64,000 bases of DNA from Halopseudomonas bauzanensis (GTDB lineage: Bacteria; Pseudomonadota; Gammaproteobacteria; Pseudomonadales; Pseudomonadaceae). Of the stretch, positions 40,938-50,892 are shown in pieces. Below the pieces are notes generated by a model. That model worked only from the letters and a program-made list of their open reading frames with translations, did not search any database and was not told the origin of the DNA. The translations under genes were made by a program, and so were the position numbers. The stretch spans positions 186,001 to 250,000 of the forward strand of contig NZ_FOUA01000006.1 of assembly GCF_900114735.1 (NCBI RefSeq). The letters are read 5' to 3'. Within the stretch, counting starts at the first letter, position 1; the number at the start of each line of letters is the position of its first letter.

Positions 40938-42602
40938 TCAAGCCAGTTTTTTATAGCGGACACGGTGCGGCTGAGCTGCGGCTTCGCCCAGGCGTTTCTT
41001 GCGGTCTGCTTCAAACTCGGTGTAATTGCCCTCGAAGAATACCACCTTTGCATCATCCTCATAAGACAGAATGTGGGTGGCGATGCGGTCCAGGAACCAG
41101 CGATCGTGGGAAATCACAATGGCCGAGCCGGGGAAGTCCAGCAAGGCTTCTTCCAGGGCGCGCAGCGTTTCCACGTCAAGGTCGTTGGACGGTTCGTCGA
41201 GCAGCAGTACGTTGGCGCCCTGCTTCAGCGTCAGCGCCAGGTGCAGGCGGCCACGCTCACCGCCGGACAGGTCCTTGACGAACTTCTGCTGATCCGCACC
41301 CTTGAAGTTGAAACGGCCAACATAGCCGCGCGAAGGGACTTCATAGTTGCCGACCTTGATCATGTCGAAGCCGTCGGACACCTGCTCCCAGACAGTCTTG
41401 TTTCCATCCAGGTCATCACGGCTCTGGTCGACACTGGCGATCTGCACGCTTTCGCCGATGACGATCTTGCCGCTGTCAGGTTGCTCCTTGCCGGTCAGCA
41501 TGCGGAACAGCGTGGACTTGCCCGCGCCGTTGCCGCCGATGACACCAACGATGGCGCCCTTGGGAATGGTCAGCGACAAATCGTCGATCAGGACCCTGTC
41601 ACCATAGCCCTTGGCGACATTATGCAGTTCGATAACCTGGTCACCCAGGCGCTGGCCGGCCGGGATGTAGATCTCGTTGGTTTCACTGCGTTTCTGGAAT
41701 TCCTGGGATTGCATTTCCTCGAAACGCTGCAGACGCGCCTTGGATTTTGCCTGGCGGCCCTTGGCACCCTGGCGAACCCACTCCAGTTCGGCCTTCATTG
41801 CTTTCGCATGGGAGGCTTCCTGCTTGGCTTCGGTAGCCAGGCGGTTGGCCTTGGATTCCAGCCACTGCGAATAGTTGCCCTCGAACGGGATGCCGTGACC
41901 GCGGTCCAGTTCCAGAATCCAGCCGGCGACATTGTCGAGGAAATAGCGGTCGTGGGTGATGGCCACCACGGTGCCGGGGAAGTCATGCAGGAAGCGCTCC
42001 AGCCAGGCTACCGAGTCGGCATCCAGATGGTTGGTCGGCTCGTCCAGCAGCAGCATGTCGGGGGCCGACAGCAGCAGGCGGCACAGGGCGACCCGGCGCT
42101 TTTCGCCGCCGGACAGATGGCCGATCTGCGCATCCCATGGCGGCAGGCGCAGCGCATCGGCGGCGACTTCCAGCTGGCGGTCGAGGTTGTGACCATCGGC
42201 GGCCTGCAGGATGGCTTCCAGTTTGGCCTGCTCGGCGGCCAGCGCGTCGAAGTCGGCATCCGGCTCGGCGTAGGCAGCATAGACCTCGTCCAGGCGAGCC
42301 TGAGCGTCCTTGATATTGCTGACCGCTTCTTCCACGATCTCGCGGACGGTTTTATCTGCGTCCAGCTGCGGCTCCTGAGGCAGGTAGCCGACATTGATGC
42401 CGGGCATGGGCCGGGCTTCGCCGTCAAATTCCTTGTCTACACCGGCCATGATGCGCAGCAGGGTGGATTTACCTGCGCCGTTCAGACCCAGCACGCCGAT
42501 CTTGGCGCCAGGGAAAAATGACAGGGAGATGTCCTTGAGGATCTGCCGCTTCGGGGGCACAACCTTGCTCACCCGGTGCATGCTGTAAACGTATTGGGCC
42601 AT
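40938..42602 (-). CDS. ettA: Energy-dependent translational throttle protein EttA
   Basis: A 554-residue ABC-F protein with two ATPase domains. Walker A motifs are GLNGAGKST and GGNGAGKST; signature motifs are HLSGGEKRR and DLSGGERGR; the P-site tRNA-interaction linker lies between them (SQEFQKRSETNEIYIPAGQR). EttA binds the ribosomal E site and gates entry into elongation according to the ATP/ADP ratio. The ATG at 42602 (MAQYVYSMHR) is the conserved family start; the frame runs further upstream without support. It stands alone and is divergent from glyA. Confidence 0.97.
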   Translation of the reverse strand: MAQYVYSMHRVSKVVPPKRQILKDISLSFFPGAKIGVLGLNGAGKSTLLRIMAGVDKEFDGEARPMPGINVGYLPQEPQLDADKTVREIVEEAVSNIKDAQARLDEVYAAYAEPDADFDALAAEQAKLEAILQAADGHNLDRQLEVAADALRLPPWDAQIGHLSGGEKRRVALCRLLLSAPDMLLLDEPTNHLDADSVAWLERFLHDFPGTVVAITHDRYFLDNVAGWILELDRGHGIPFEGNYSQWLESKANRLATEAKQEASHAKAMKAELEWVRQGAKGRQAKSKARLQRFEEMQSQEFQKRSETNEIYIPAGQRLGDQVIELHNVAKGYGDRVLIDDLSLTIPKGAIVGVIGGNGAGKSTLFRMLTGKEQPDSGKIVIGESVQIASVDQSRDDLDGNKTVWEQVSDGFDMIKVGNYEVPSRGYVGRFNFKGADQQKFVKDLSGGERGRLHLALTLKQGANVLLLDEPSNDLDVETLRALEEALLDFPGSAIVISHDRWFLDRIATHILSYEDDAKVVFFEGNYTEFEADRKKRLGEAAAQPHRVRYKKLA

Positions 42603-42912
42603 GTGGATACAACCTTGATAATTGAATAGAGGAAATGGCACCTGGAACGGGTGCGGAATGGGGGGCAAGGCTAGCCCAAAGTGTGGGTTAGGGCAAACCT
42701 GGCGGCTGGCTGGTCTCGCAGCTGCTGCAATTGGGCACGCGCAGTCAATGTGAGCGGCGCGCACCGGCGCCAGCAGCACGTGGCAGGTCCCTGCCCAGGT
42801 ACTTGAAGTCTCCTATCCGACCGCCTGAATGCTTTTCATGTGCCAGTTTGTCCCGGTTGAGGTAAAATGCGGCCTCTTTTTTATTTGTACATCTCTGGCA
42901 GAGGGCCGTGAC
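42603..42912. other. 310-bp divergent promoter region between ettA and glyA
   Basis: This region must hold both promoters. I see a partly self-complementary stretch CTAGCCC...GGGTTAG at about 42671-42691 and a -10-like TAAAAT at 42863-42868 ahead of glyA, without a convincing -35. A glyA leader of about 45 bases would follow. No riboswitch-like structure or small gene could be supported. Confidence 0.4.
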
Positions 42913-44169
42913 ATGTTTAGCCGTTCCAACGATATTGCCACTTTCGACGCCGAGCTGTGGGCAGCGATGCAGCAGGAAGCACAGCGTCAGGAAGAGCACA
43001 TCGAGTTGATCGCATCCGAGAACTACACCAGTCCTGCGGTCATGCAGGCTCAAGGTTCGGTGCTCACCAACAAGTATGCTGAAGGTTACCCGGGCAAGCG
43101 TTACTATGGCGGCTGCGAATTCGTCGATGTGGCCGAGCAACTGGCCATCGACCGCGCCAAGGAACTGTTCGGTGCCGGTTACGCCAACGTTCAGCCGCAC
43201 GCTGGTTCCCAGGCCAACAGCGCGGTATTCCAGGCGCTGGTAAAGCCCGGTGACACCGTGTTGGGTATGAGTCTGGCCCACGGCGGCCACCTGACTCACG
43301 GCGCTTCGGTCAACTTCTCCGGCAAGATGTACAACGCCGTGCAGTATGGCATCGACACCGCGACCGGGCTGATCGACTACGATGAGCTGGAGCGTCTGGC
43401 TGTCGAGCACAAGCCGAAAATGATCGTTGCCGGCTTCTCCGCCTACTCTCAGATCCTGGACTTCCCGCGTTTCCGCGAGATTGCCGATAAGGTCGGTGCC
43501 TACCTGTTCGTCGACATGGCCCACGTTGCCGGTCTGGTCGCCGCTGGCGTCTATCCGAACCCGGTACCCTACGCTGACGTGGTCACCACCACTACCCACA
43601 AGACCCTGCGTGGTCCGCGCGGTGGTCTGATCCTGGCCCGTGCCAACGAAGAACTGGAAAAGAAGCTGAATTCAGCGGTATTCCCCGGTGGTCAGGGTGG
43701 CCCGCTGATGCACGTGATCGCCGCCAAGGCAATCTGCTTCAAGGAAGCCATGAGCGACGAGTTCAAGGCCTACCAGCAGCAAGTGGTGAAGAATGCTCAG
43801 GCCATGGCCGGTGTGTTCATCGAGCGCGGCTTCGACGTGGTTTCCGGTGGTACTCAGAACCACCTGTTCCTGCTGTCGCTAATCAAGCAGGACATCACCG
43901 GCAAGGACGCGGATGCTGCGTTGGGTCGCGCCTTCATTACCGTGAACAAGAATGCGGTGCCGAACGACCCGCGTTCGCCGTTCGTGACCTCCGGCCTGCG
44001 CCTGGGCACTCCGGCGGTGACCACCCGCGGCTTCCAGGAAGCCGAGTGCCGCGAACTGGCCGGCTGGATCTGTGACATTCTGGACAACATGGGCGACGAG
44101 TCGGTCATCGATCGTGTCCGTGAACAGGTCAAGGCCATTTGCGCCCGCCTGCCGGTCTATCGTGACTGA
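42913..44169 (+). CDS. glyA: Serine hydroxymethyltransferase
   Basis: A 418-residue PLP enzyme that interconverts serine and glycine with tetrahydrofolate, the main one-carbon source. The PLP lysine is in [27 protein letters not shown] and [12 protein letters not shown] are conserved cofactor segments. The ATG at 42913 ([11 protein letters not shown]) has AGAGGG upstream; the frame extends into the leader without support. A strong terminator follows. The neighbour downstream is a solute-binding protein with its own ribosome site beyond the terminator. Confidence 0.98.
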   Translation: MFSRSNDIATFDAELWAAMQQEAQRQEEHIELIASENYTSPAVMQAQGSVLTNKYAEGYPGKRYYGGCEFVDVAEQLAIDRAKELFGAGYANVQPHAGSQANSAVFQALVKPGDTVLGMSLAHGGHLTHGASVNFSGKMYNAVQYGIDTATGLIDYDELERLAVEHKPKMIVAGFSAYSQILDFPRFREIADKVGAYLFVDMAHVAGLVAAGVYPNPVPYADVVTTTTHKTLRGPRGGLILARANEELEKKLNSAVFPGGQGGPLMHVIAAKAICFKEAMSDEFKAYQQQVVKNAQAMAGVFIERGFDVVSGGTQNHLFLLSLIKQDITGKDADAALGRAFITVNKNAVPNDPRSPFVTSGLRLGTPAVTTRGFQEAECRELAGWICDILDNMGDESVIDRVREQVKAICARLPVYRD

Positions 44170-44188
44170 GAGTTGCATGTGGTAATCG

Positions 44189-44223
44189 AACCCCTTGCCG
44201 GATGTCCGGCAAGGGGTTTTTTA
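44189..44223 (+). terminator. Intrinsic terminator after glyA
   Basis: AACCCCTTGCCGG pairs with CCGGCAAGGGGTT around ATGT, followed by a run of T. The stem is 13 base pairs. Confidence 0.95.
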
Positions 44224-44284
44224 TTGCATTATGCCGGTAGGTCATTACGCTGGTTGCCAATTACCCAGGCGAGGGGAGGGAGTG

Positions 44285-45031
44285 ATGCTGATCAAAGGAA
44301 CGGCGAGGTGGTTGATCTTGCTATTGATGTGCTGGAGCAGCGCGATGCTGGCCAACAGCAAGCCGGTGGTGCAGGTTGCCTTCATGGACTTTCCCGGATA
44401 TTCGCAGCTGGACGAGTCCGGCCGGGCCACAGGCAAGGCGGTCGAGCTGGTGCGCAAGTTGCTGAATGAAGCTGGCTATGATGCCCGGATACGGATTTTG
44501 CCTGCGGCGCGCATCTGGTTGGGGCTCGAGAGCGGCGACGTGCATCTCTGGCCTGGGGTATTGAATAAGCCGGGGCTCGACGAGCATACGCTGCTGACCG
44601 GTCGGGACCTGGGGCAGGTGAATATCAATCTGTATTACCTGCCGGGCCAGCCCGCGCCCGATTGGCCGGAGGGGCTGCGCGGTCGTAGTGTCATCATGAT
44701 CACCAACTTCACCTATACTAATGCGCTGAACGATACCGTGCAGAATCCGGAGCTGGACCTGACTCTATATAAAAGCAACTCGCACAGGGGAGCGGTGGAG
44801 ATGTTGCGGCGCGGGCGCGGGGACTACCTGCTGGATTACCGGGCGCAGGTGGATGTCGTGCTGGAGGAGCTGGATGGGGTCAGGCTGGAGCATATTGAGG
44901 TCGCGATGCAACCCATGCGTCTGGTGCTATCCCGTCATTCGGGCTTTGCTGAACAGTTACAGACTGATCTGGACGCTGCGTTTGACCGTTTACGGGCGCA
45001 GGGAGTCGAACTGGATGTGACGAAGCAGTAG
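44285..45031 (+). CDS. Periplasmic solute-binding protein (amino-acid type, family 3)
   Basis: A 248-residue protein with a signal peptide (WLILLLMCWSSAMLA, cut near residue 23). The first lobe shows VVQVAFMDFPGYSQLDESGRATGKAVELV, given in part as GRATGKAVELVRKLL, and the second GRGDYLLDYRAQVD, the pattern of family 3 substrate-binding proteins. No permease or ATPase genes are adjacent, so it may be a stand-alone sensor-like binding protein or serve a transporter elsewhere. The ATG at 44285 follows GGGAGG. Ligand unknown. Confidence 0.83.
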   Translation: MLIKGTARWLILLLMCWSSAMLANSKPVVQVAFMDFPGYSQLDESGRATGKAVELVRKLLNEAGYDARIRILPAARIWLGLESGDVHLWPGVLNKPGLDEHTLLTGRDLGQVNINLYYLPGQPAPDWPEGLRGRSVIMITNFTYTNALNDTVQNPELDLTLYKSNSHRGAVEMLRRGRGDYLLDYRAQVDVVLEELDGVRLEHIEVAMQPMRLVLSRHSGFAEQLQTDLDAAFDRLRAQGVELDVTKQ

Positions 45032-45042
45032 TTTCGCTGCAA

Positions 45043-45069
45043 GGCAGGCGGTAATGCAGTCCGCCTGCC
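45043..45069. terminator. Hairpin between convergent genes (solute-binding protein and mqo)
   Basis: GGCAGGCGG pairs with CCGCCTGCC around a nine-base loop. It lies 11 bases past one stop and 18 past the other, so it may end both transcripts. No U-run on either side. Confidence 0.55.
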
Positions 45070-45087
45070 AGTAGCTATCGGCTGGGA

Positions 45088-46575
45088 TCAGTCGCCGCGC
45101 AGGTTGAGTGTGCTCAACGTGCGATCACGGACCGTTTTCAGCAGCGCAGCGTCATCGATCAGGGATTGGCCATAGGAGGGAACCAATTCCTTCATGCGAG
45201 TCTGCCATTGCGGCGAGCTCATGCGTTCCTTGAAGCAGCGATGTAGTACGTCGATCATCGCCTGCACGGCGGTGGAGGCTCCCGGGGAAGCGCCCAGCAA
45301 TGCTGCCAGGGTGCCATCCTTCGCGGCGACAATTTCGGTACCGAATTCCAACTTGCCGTGTCCCTCGGCATCTTTCTTGATGATCTGCACGCGCATGCCT
45401 GCATTCTGCAGCGTCCAGTCTTCCTCTTTGGCATCGGGGAAGAAGTTGCGCAGGGACGCGACACGGTCCTTGTGCGACTGGAAGGACTCGGCGATCAGGT
45501 ACTTGGTCAGGTCCATATTGTCGCGACCCACGGCCATCATCGGTGCCACGTTGTACGGGCGAACCGAGGAGAACAGGTCGAATACCGAGCCCTTCTTCAG
45601 GAACTTGGTGGTGAAGCCGGCAAAGGGACCGAACAGCAGGGCCGGTTGGCCATTGATGATGCGCGTATCCAGGTGCGGAACGGACATGGGTGGTGCGCCG
45701 ACCGGAGCCTTGCCATAGACCTTGGAATGGTGCTGCTGGACAATCTCCGGCTTCTTGCACACCAGCCACTGACCGCTGACCGGGAAGCCACCATAACCCT
45801 GGCTTTCATCAATATGGGATTTCTGCAGCAGGGGCAGAGAGCCGCCGCCGGCGCCAAGGAAGACGAAGCGGGCATTGAACTGTTTGTCCTCGCCGCTTTG
45901 TTCGTCCTTCACAGCGACACGCCAATGGCCACGCTTGCTTTTGCGCAGGCTCTTGACCGAGTGACTGAGGCACAGATCGAAACCGTCCTGAGTTACCAGA
46001 TGCTTGATCATGCTGCGAGTCAGTGAGCCGAAATCGACATCCGAACCGTGGTCGACGCGGGTAGCGGCGACCGGACCCTCCGCTGCGCGGTCACGCATGA
46101 CCAGCGGCATCCACTCAGCCAGTTGCTCCCGCGATTCGCTGTACTGCATATCCGCGAACAGGTGATGGGCGCTGAGCAGTTCGTGACGCTTGCGCAGAAA
46201 AGCCACGTCTTTCTCACCCCAGACAAAGCTCTGGTGTGCGGTGGGGTTGATGAATTTGCCGGGCGCTGGGAGGATCTGCTGTTCGACCAGGTAGGACCAG
46301 AATTGCAGGGTCACCTCGAAGTTCGCGTTGATCGACAGTGCGCGGTTGATCGTGATGTTGCCATCATCGGCTTGGGGAGTGTAGTTCAGCTCACAGTAAC
46401 CGGCGTGCCCCGTGCCGGCATTGTTCCAGCCATCCGTGCTCTCATGAGCAACGTGATCCAGACGTTCGACCAGGGTAATGGTCATATTTGGATCGAGCTG
46501 TTTGAGCAACATTCCGAGCGTGGCGCTCATGACGCCACCACCGACCAGCAATACGTCTACATCTTTTGCTGTCAT
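45088..46575 (-). CDS. mqo: Malate:quinone oxidoreductase
   Basis: A 495-residue peripheral membrane flavoprotein that oxidises malate to oxaloacetate and passes electrons to the quinone pool, an alternative to soluble malate dehydrogenase. The FAD motif DVDVLLVGGGVMSATLG is at the N-terminus, and GWNNAGTGHAGYCELNYTP and FLGAGGGSLPLLQKS are characteristic Mqo segments. The ATG at 46575 is the family start. Length agrees with the bacterial class. It stands alone on its strand, divergent from thiO. Confidence 0.97.
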   Translation of the reverse strand: MTAKDVDVLLVGGGVMSATLGMLLKQLDPNMTITLVERLDHVAHESTDGWNNAGTGHAGYCELNYTPQADDGNITINRALSINANFEVTLQFWSYLVEQQILPAPGKFINPTAHQSFVWGEKDVAFLRKRHELLSAHHLFADMQYSESREQLAEWMPLVMRDRAAEGPVAATRVDHGSDVDFGSLTRSMIKHLVTQDGFDLCLSHSVKSLRKSKRGHWRVAVKDEQSGEDKQFNARFVFLGAGGGSLPLLQKSHIDESQGYGGFPVSGQWLVCKKPEIVQQHHSKVYGKAPVGAPPMSVPHLDTRIINGQPALLFGPFAGFTTKFLKKGSVFDLFSSVRPYNVAPMMAVGRDNMDLTKYLIAESFQSHKDRVASLRNFFPDAKEEDWTLQNAGMRVQIIKKDAEGHGKLEFGTEIVAAKDGTLAALLGASPGASTAVQAMIDVLHRCFKERMSSPQWQTRMKELVPSYGQSLIDDAALLKTVRDRTLSTLNLRGD

Positions 46576-46724
46576 TTACATGTCGCCTCTTACTAAAAAC
46601 TGCGCGTATGATACTCGTTTATCCGGTTGAGTGTCATAACCATTACCCTTTTGTAGTAGACGTGGTTGATGGACTACCTGTGCCGGAATGATCGGATGGA
46701 TAACACGGGGAGGCGGCAGCAGAC

Positions 46725-47831
46725 ATGCATGAGGTGGTCATCATCGGTGGGGGTGTCATTGGTTGCCTGTCTGCCCTCAACTTGCTGGATGCTGGAGTAC
46801 GCGTAACCCTGATCGAGCGGGGGGGGGTTGGCCGCGAGGCCTCCTGGGCAGGTGGCGGGATCGTCTCACCGCTGTACCCCTGGCGTTACTCCCAACCGAT
46901 CAGCGCCCTGGCCGACTGGTCGCAGGGTTTCTATCCGCAACTGGCCGCGCGGTTGGCGGAAGATACCGATATTGATCCTCAGGTGACGCCCTGTGGCCTG
47001 CTCTGGCTGGATTCGGAGGAACAGGATGTCGCTCTGAGCTGGGCAGCAGGGCGCGGAAAACCGCTGCTCAGTGTCGATGCCGAGTTCATCTACCGTCAGG
47101 TCCCCGTATTGGCGGCCGGATATGAAAATGCATTGTGGCAGGCTGATCTGGCCAATGTACGCAATCCTCGTCTGATGGCCGCCCTGCGCGTTGCTCTGGC
47201 TGCCAACCCCCATTGTCGTTTATTGGAAGGCTGCGCCGACGCCCGCCTGCTGATCGAGCAGGGGCGGGTGGCTGGGGTGCGCTGTGCTGGCGAAAATATG
47301 CAGGCCGATGCCGTGGTATTGGCGGCCGGAGCTTGGAGCGGTGAGTTTCTCGCTGAGCTGGGCATGGCACTGCCGGTGGTGCCGGTGAAGGGACAGATGC
47401 TGCTGTACAAGGCGGAGCCGGGTTGGTTGTCGAGCATGGTGCTGTGCGGCGGACGCTATGCGATTCCGCGGCAGGATGGGCATATCCTGATCGGCAGCAC
47501 TCTGGAGCATGAAGGTTTCGACAAGACCCCCACCGAGGCTGCGCTGAACTCCCTGCGCGCCTCCGCGGCGCAGCTATTGCCGGCGTTGGCGATGCAGCAG
47601 CCGGTTCGCCAGTGGGCCGGATTGCGTCCCGGTTCGCCGGATGGTGTGCCCTATATTGGCGAAGTGCCGGATTACCCTGGGCTCTGGCTGAATACCGGGC
47701 ATTACCGCAACGGGCTGGTGCTGGCACCGGCTTCCTGTCAGTTCCTGGCAGATGTGATGCTGGGACGGCAGCCGATCATCGACCCGGCGCCCTATGCGGT
47801 GACGGCGGGCAGGGAGCTGCTGGCGGGTTAG
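46725..47831 (+). CDS. thiO: Glycine oxidase, thiamine biosynthesis
   Basis: A 368-residue FAD-dependent amine oxidase. VVIIGGGVIGCLSALNL at residues 4-20 binds FAD, LIGSTLEHEGFDKTP and WAGLRPGSPDGVPYIGEVP are ThiO-type segments. ThiO makes iminoglycine for the thiamine thiazole ring. It lies beside pilR-pilS as in P. aeruginosa. The early coding region contains nine consecutive G (46819-46827) encoding RGGV, a possible slippage point, though the frame is intact here. D-amino-acid dehydrogenase is the less likely alternative. Confidence 0.92.
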   Translation: MHEVVIIGGGVIGCLSALNLLDAGVRVTLIERGGVGREASWAGGGIVSPLYPWRYSQPISALADWSQGFYPQLAARLAEDTDIDPQVTPCGLLWLDSEEQDVALSWAAGRGKPLLSVDAEFIYRQVPVLAAGYENALWQADLANVRNPRLMAALRVALAANPHCRLLEGCADARLLIEQGRVAGVRCAGENMQADAVVLAAGAWSGEFLAELGMALPVVPVKGQMLLYKAEPGWLSSMVLCGGRYAIPRQDGHILIGSTLEHEGFDKTPTEAALNSLRASAAQLLPALAMQQPVRQWAGLRPGSPDGVPYIGEVPDYPGLWLNTGHYRNGLVLAPASCQFLADVMLGRQPIIDPAPYAVTAGRELLAG

Positions 47832-47847
47832 TCGGGAACCTTTGTTC

Positions 47848-47883
47848 AGTGGAAGCGGGCTTGCCGGCCAAGGCGCTCCCACT
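47848..47883. repeat. Degenerate REP element downstream of thiO
   Basis: AGTGGAAGCGGGCTTGCCGG is followed by CCAAGGCGCTCCCACT, an imperfect palindrome related to the GTGGGAGCGG REP family seen at 22631. It lies between convergent thiO and pilR. Confidence 0.7.
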
Positions 47884-47921
47884 CGGGCACACCGCGGGGC
47901 GGAACTGGCGCTGGCGGCAGG

Positions 47922-49274
47922 CTAGTCTTCCAGTCCCAGTTTCTTCAATCGATAGCGCATTGACCGAAACGTCAGGCCCAGGCGGCGGGCGGCTGCGGTC
48001 TTGTTCCAGCGGGTTTCCTCCAGCGCCTGGGTCAATGCCTTGCGTTCGATATCATCGAGGAAGTCTTCCAGCGAATCGATCTGGCGCAGCGCGGAGTCCT
48101 CGCCGGGAAGCGGGCTGGCGTTAAGCTGGATATCGCTGGCCATGATGGTATCGCCTTCACACAGGGTGAAGGCCCGCTCCAGAATATTCTCCAGCTCGCG
48201 CACGTTGCCGGGGAAGCGGTAGTTGCTCAACCGCTCCATGCACGCCGGGTCTATATGGGGCACCTCGACGCCCGCGCGCTGGGCCAGTTGGGTAAGAATG
48301 CGCCGGGCCATCGGTGCGATATCCTCACGGCGCTCGCGCAGCGGTGGTACGCAGAGCTCGATCACATTGATCCGATAGAACAGGTCCTGGCGAAATCGCC
48401 CTTCGGCCACTTCCACCGCCAGGTCCTTGTGGGTCGCGCATAGCAGCCGCACGTTCACTGGCTGCTCCTGCTGGGTGCCGACCGGACGCACCGCCTTTTC
48501 CTGAATCGCCCGCAGCAGCTTGACCTGCATCGCCAACGGCAGATCGGCCACCTCATCGAGAAACAGGGTGCCGCCACTGGCCGCCTGGAACAGGCCGGGC
48601 TTGTCAGCCACGGCGCCGGTGAAGCTGCCTTTGCGGTGGCCGAAGAATTCGCTTTCCATCAGCTCCGAAGGTATCGCCCCGCAGTTCACCGGCACGAAGG
48701 GATGACAGGCCCGAGGCCCCAGCGCGTGGATGCGCCGGGCGACCAGTTCCTTGCCGCTGCCGGATTCACCACTGATATAGAGCGGTGCCTCGCTGCGGGC
48801 GAGCTTGGCAATCTGTCGACGCAATTGCTGGATTGGCGGTGAGCTGCCCTGAATCGGATCGTCGCTCTCTTCAATCAGTGGGGCTTCCTGGCGCTGGTTC
48901 AGCCGTAGGGCACCGTTGACCAGTTCGCGCAGCCGCTGCAAGTCGACGGGCTTGGTAACGAAATCGAAGGCGCCGGATTTGAGCGCAGTGATGGCGGTAT
49001 CCAGGCTGCCATAGGCGGTAATCATCGCCACCGGGGTGTTTGGGCAATGCTGCTGAATATGTCGCACCACACTCAAGCCATCGCCATCAGGCAGGCGCAT
49101 GTCGGTCAGGCACAAGTCGAAGTGCTGCTGATTGAGCAGCTCCAGCGCCTGGCCGAGACTGGTCGCGCTGCGGGTACTGATGTTCATCCGCCCCAGAGTC
49201 ATGTCGAGCAGCTCCAGGATATCGGGCTCGTCATCGATGATCAGTGCCAGCGGATTGTTCACATTGTGCTCCAT
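47922..49274 (-). CDS. pilR: Type IV pilus response regulator (NtrC family)
   Basis: A 450-residue sigma-54 activator. The receiver has DDEPDILELLD and phosphoacceptor Asp in LCLTDMRLPDGDGL. The AAA+ domain has Walker A GESGSGKE, sigma-54 contact loop GAFTGA and Walker B-like GGTLFLDEVAD. The C-terminal Fis-type helix-turn-helix reads KTAAARRLGLTFRSMRYRL. PilR activates pilA. The ATG at 49274 (MEHNVNNP) is preferred by homology though the ribosome site is weak. It starts 25 bases after the pilS stop. Confidence 0.97.
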   Translation of the reverse strand: MEHNVNNPLALIIDDEPDILELLDMTLGRMNISTRSATSLGQALELLNQQHFDLCLTDMRLPDGDGLSVVRHIQQHCPNTPVAMITAYGSLDTAITALKSGAFDFVTKPVDLQRLRELVNGALRLNQRQEAPLIEESDDPIQGSSPPIQQLRRQIAKLARSEAPLYISGESGSGKELVARRIHALGPRACHPFVPVNCGAIPSELMESEFFGHRKGSFTGAVADKPGLFQAASGGTLFLDEVADLPLAMQVKLLRAIQEKAVRPVGTQQEQPVNVRLLCATHKDLAVEVAEGRFRQDLFYRINVIELCVPPLRERREDIAPMARRILTQLAQRAGVEVPHIDPACMERLSNYRFPGNVRELENILERAFTLCEGDTIMASDIQLNASPLPGEDSALRQIDSLEDFLDDIERKALTQALEETRWNKTAAARRLGLTFRSMRYRLKKLGLED

Positions 49275-49299
49275 GCGTTCGTGCGGTTCGAAAAGGGCA

Positions 49300-50892
49300 T
49301 CATACCAGCCGTCTGGGGTGGGCGAAGACGATGCGCATGCAGCTGCCGCGCGGCTCCAGCCGTTCATACTCCAGGGTGGCCTGGTTGCTCTCGCATAGCT
49401 CGCGGGAGATATACAGGCCCAGACCGGTACCGGCGGACTCGGTAGTGTAGAACGGTTCGAATACCTGACTCAGATGGCGATCATCGATGCCCGGTCCGTG
49501 GTCGATGATCTCCAGGGTAGGCAGGCCGGTCCCGGCATCTTCATACAGCTTTAGCCAGATGGTGCGCTCGCTGCCCGGCTCGCCACTGTAACGGAAGGCA
49601 TTCTGGCACAGATTGCTCAGCACCTGGCGCAGCTGATTGGGGTCCATGCGGGTCAGGATGCCTTCCTTCTCCAGTTCGCATTCGATGGTATCAGTGGCCG
49701 GGCTGGTCTGCTTGTAGTCTCGGATGAACTGTGCTACCCAGAGTGTCAGATCGACCAGTTGCGGTTCGCTCTGCCGCCGCCGGGACAATTCCAGCACGGT
49801 TTCGATGACCTTGTTCATGCGCTTGGAGTGCTGCTGGATGATCTCGGTCAGGCGCCGATCCTGATCATGGATGTGTTCTGACTCGATCAGCAATTGTGCC
49901 GCATGGCTGAGTGCGCCCAGCGGGTTGCGGATCTCATGGGCGATGCTCGCGGTGAGTCGGCCCAGGGAGGCCAGTTTGAGTTGTTGGACCTGCTGTGCCA
50001 TCAGCGCATTATCGTCGAGGAAGACCAGGATCGACTCCCGCTCATCGGCGGGCAGGCGCTTGAAGTTGGCCATCAATTCTGCGCCGCCGGGATGGTTGCG
50101 AAAGGGCAGAGCCCGGATCGATGGATTGACCTGCCATTGGCGCTGGCGCTGGCCCAGCTCCGGGGCGAGGCTATCGAGGGCCATACCGCGGATGATCGGC
50201 TTGCCCAGCATTTGGGCGGCGGCTTCATTGGCCAGCAGTACCTGCAGCGATTCATCAATCACCATGATGCCGGTGCGCATGCGCTGGATGATCAACTGGT
50301 TGAGCTTTTCCAGGCTGGCCAGGCTGGCTGCCTGCTGCTGGGCCAGGTTTTCCGAGAGCCGCAGGCGGCGGCTGAGGCGCTGCACAAATAGCGCTACCGC
50401 AAAATAGATGCAGCCCAGCACACCCACCTGCAGGTAGCTTTGACTGATCGAGGGGTGCGCGAGGCTCAGAAAGAATGTCAGATAGATCAACGCCAGGCTG
50501 GCCAGCGCCGCCAGCAGCAGGCCAATACGCCCGTGCAGCAGAATATTGCCGGTAGCCACCGGGATGATCAGCAGGTTGCCCAGCCCGCTGCTGGCGCCAC
50601 CGGCCGCGTAGAACAACACCGCCAGCAGGAAGATATCGATGAACGCCAGCACGAACAGATGCAGGTCGCGCTTGCCCTGATGCAGCAGCAGGGCGATCAG
50701 CACGTTGATGATCAGATAGATCCAGCTGGCGCTTTCGTAAAGATCGGGGTTCTGCAGGTCGATCAGCCCGTCGCGCAGGGCAGAGCTGGTCAGCAGCGTC
50801 AGGAAAAGTCCAAGCACCACCCGATAGATATTGTAGATGCGCAATATTTTCGGGCGTTGGGAGTCAACCGTATCAGTACTGCTGGTCCACAT
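49300..50892 (-). CDS. pilS: Type IV pilus sensor histidine kinase
   Basis: A 530-residue inner-membrane kinase. About six hydrophobic helices lie in residues 20-180, then a PAS domain (VIDESLQVLLANEAAAQML), HisKA with ASIAHEIRNPLGALSHA, and HATPase with NLCQNAFRYSG, IDHGPGID and GTGLGLYISRELCES. PilS senses pilin level in the membrane and phosphorylates PilR. The ATG at 50892 gives a short N-terminal tail like other PilS proteins; it overlaps the upstream small gene by 20 bases. The ribosome site is weak, consistent with translational coupling. Confidence 0.96.
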   Translation of the reverse strand: MWTSSTDTVDSQRPKILRIYNIYRVVLGLFLTLLTSSALRDGLIDLQNPDLYESASWIYLIINVLIALLLHQGKRDLHLFVLAFIDIFLLAVLFYAAGGASSGLGNLLIIPVATGNILLHGRIGLLLAALASLALIYLTFFLSLAHPSISQSYLQVGVLGCIYFAVALFVQRLSRRLRLSENLAQQQAASLASLEKLNQLIIQRMRTGIMVIDESLQVLLANEAAAQMLGKPIIRGMALDSLAPELGQRQRQWQVNPSIRALPFRNHPGGAELMANFKRLPADERESILVFLDDNALMAQQVQQLKLASLGRLTASIAHEIRNPLGALSHAAQLLIESEHIHDQDRRLTEIIQQHSKRMNKVIETVLELSRRRQSEPQLVDLTLWVAQFIRDYKQTSPATDTIECELEKEGILTRMDPNQLRQVLSNLCQNAFRYSGEPGSERTIWLKLYEDAGTGLPTLEIIDHGPGIDDRHLSQVFEPFYTTESAGTGLGLYISRELCESNQATLEYERLEPRGSCMRIVFAHPRRLV

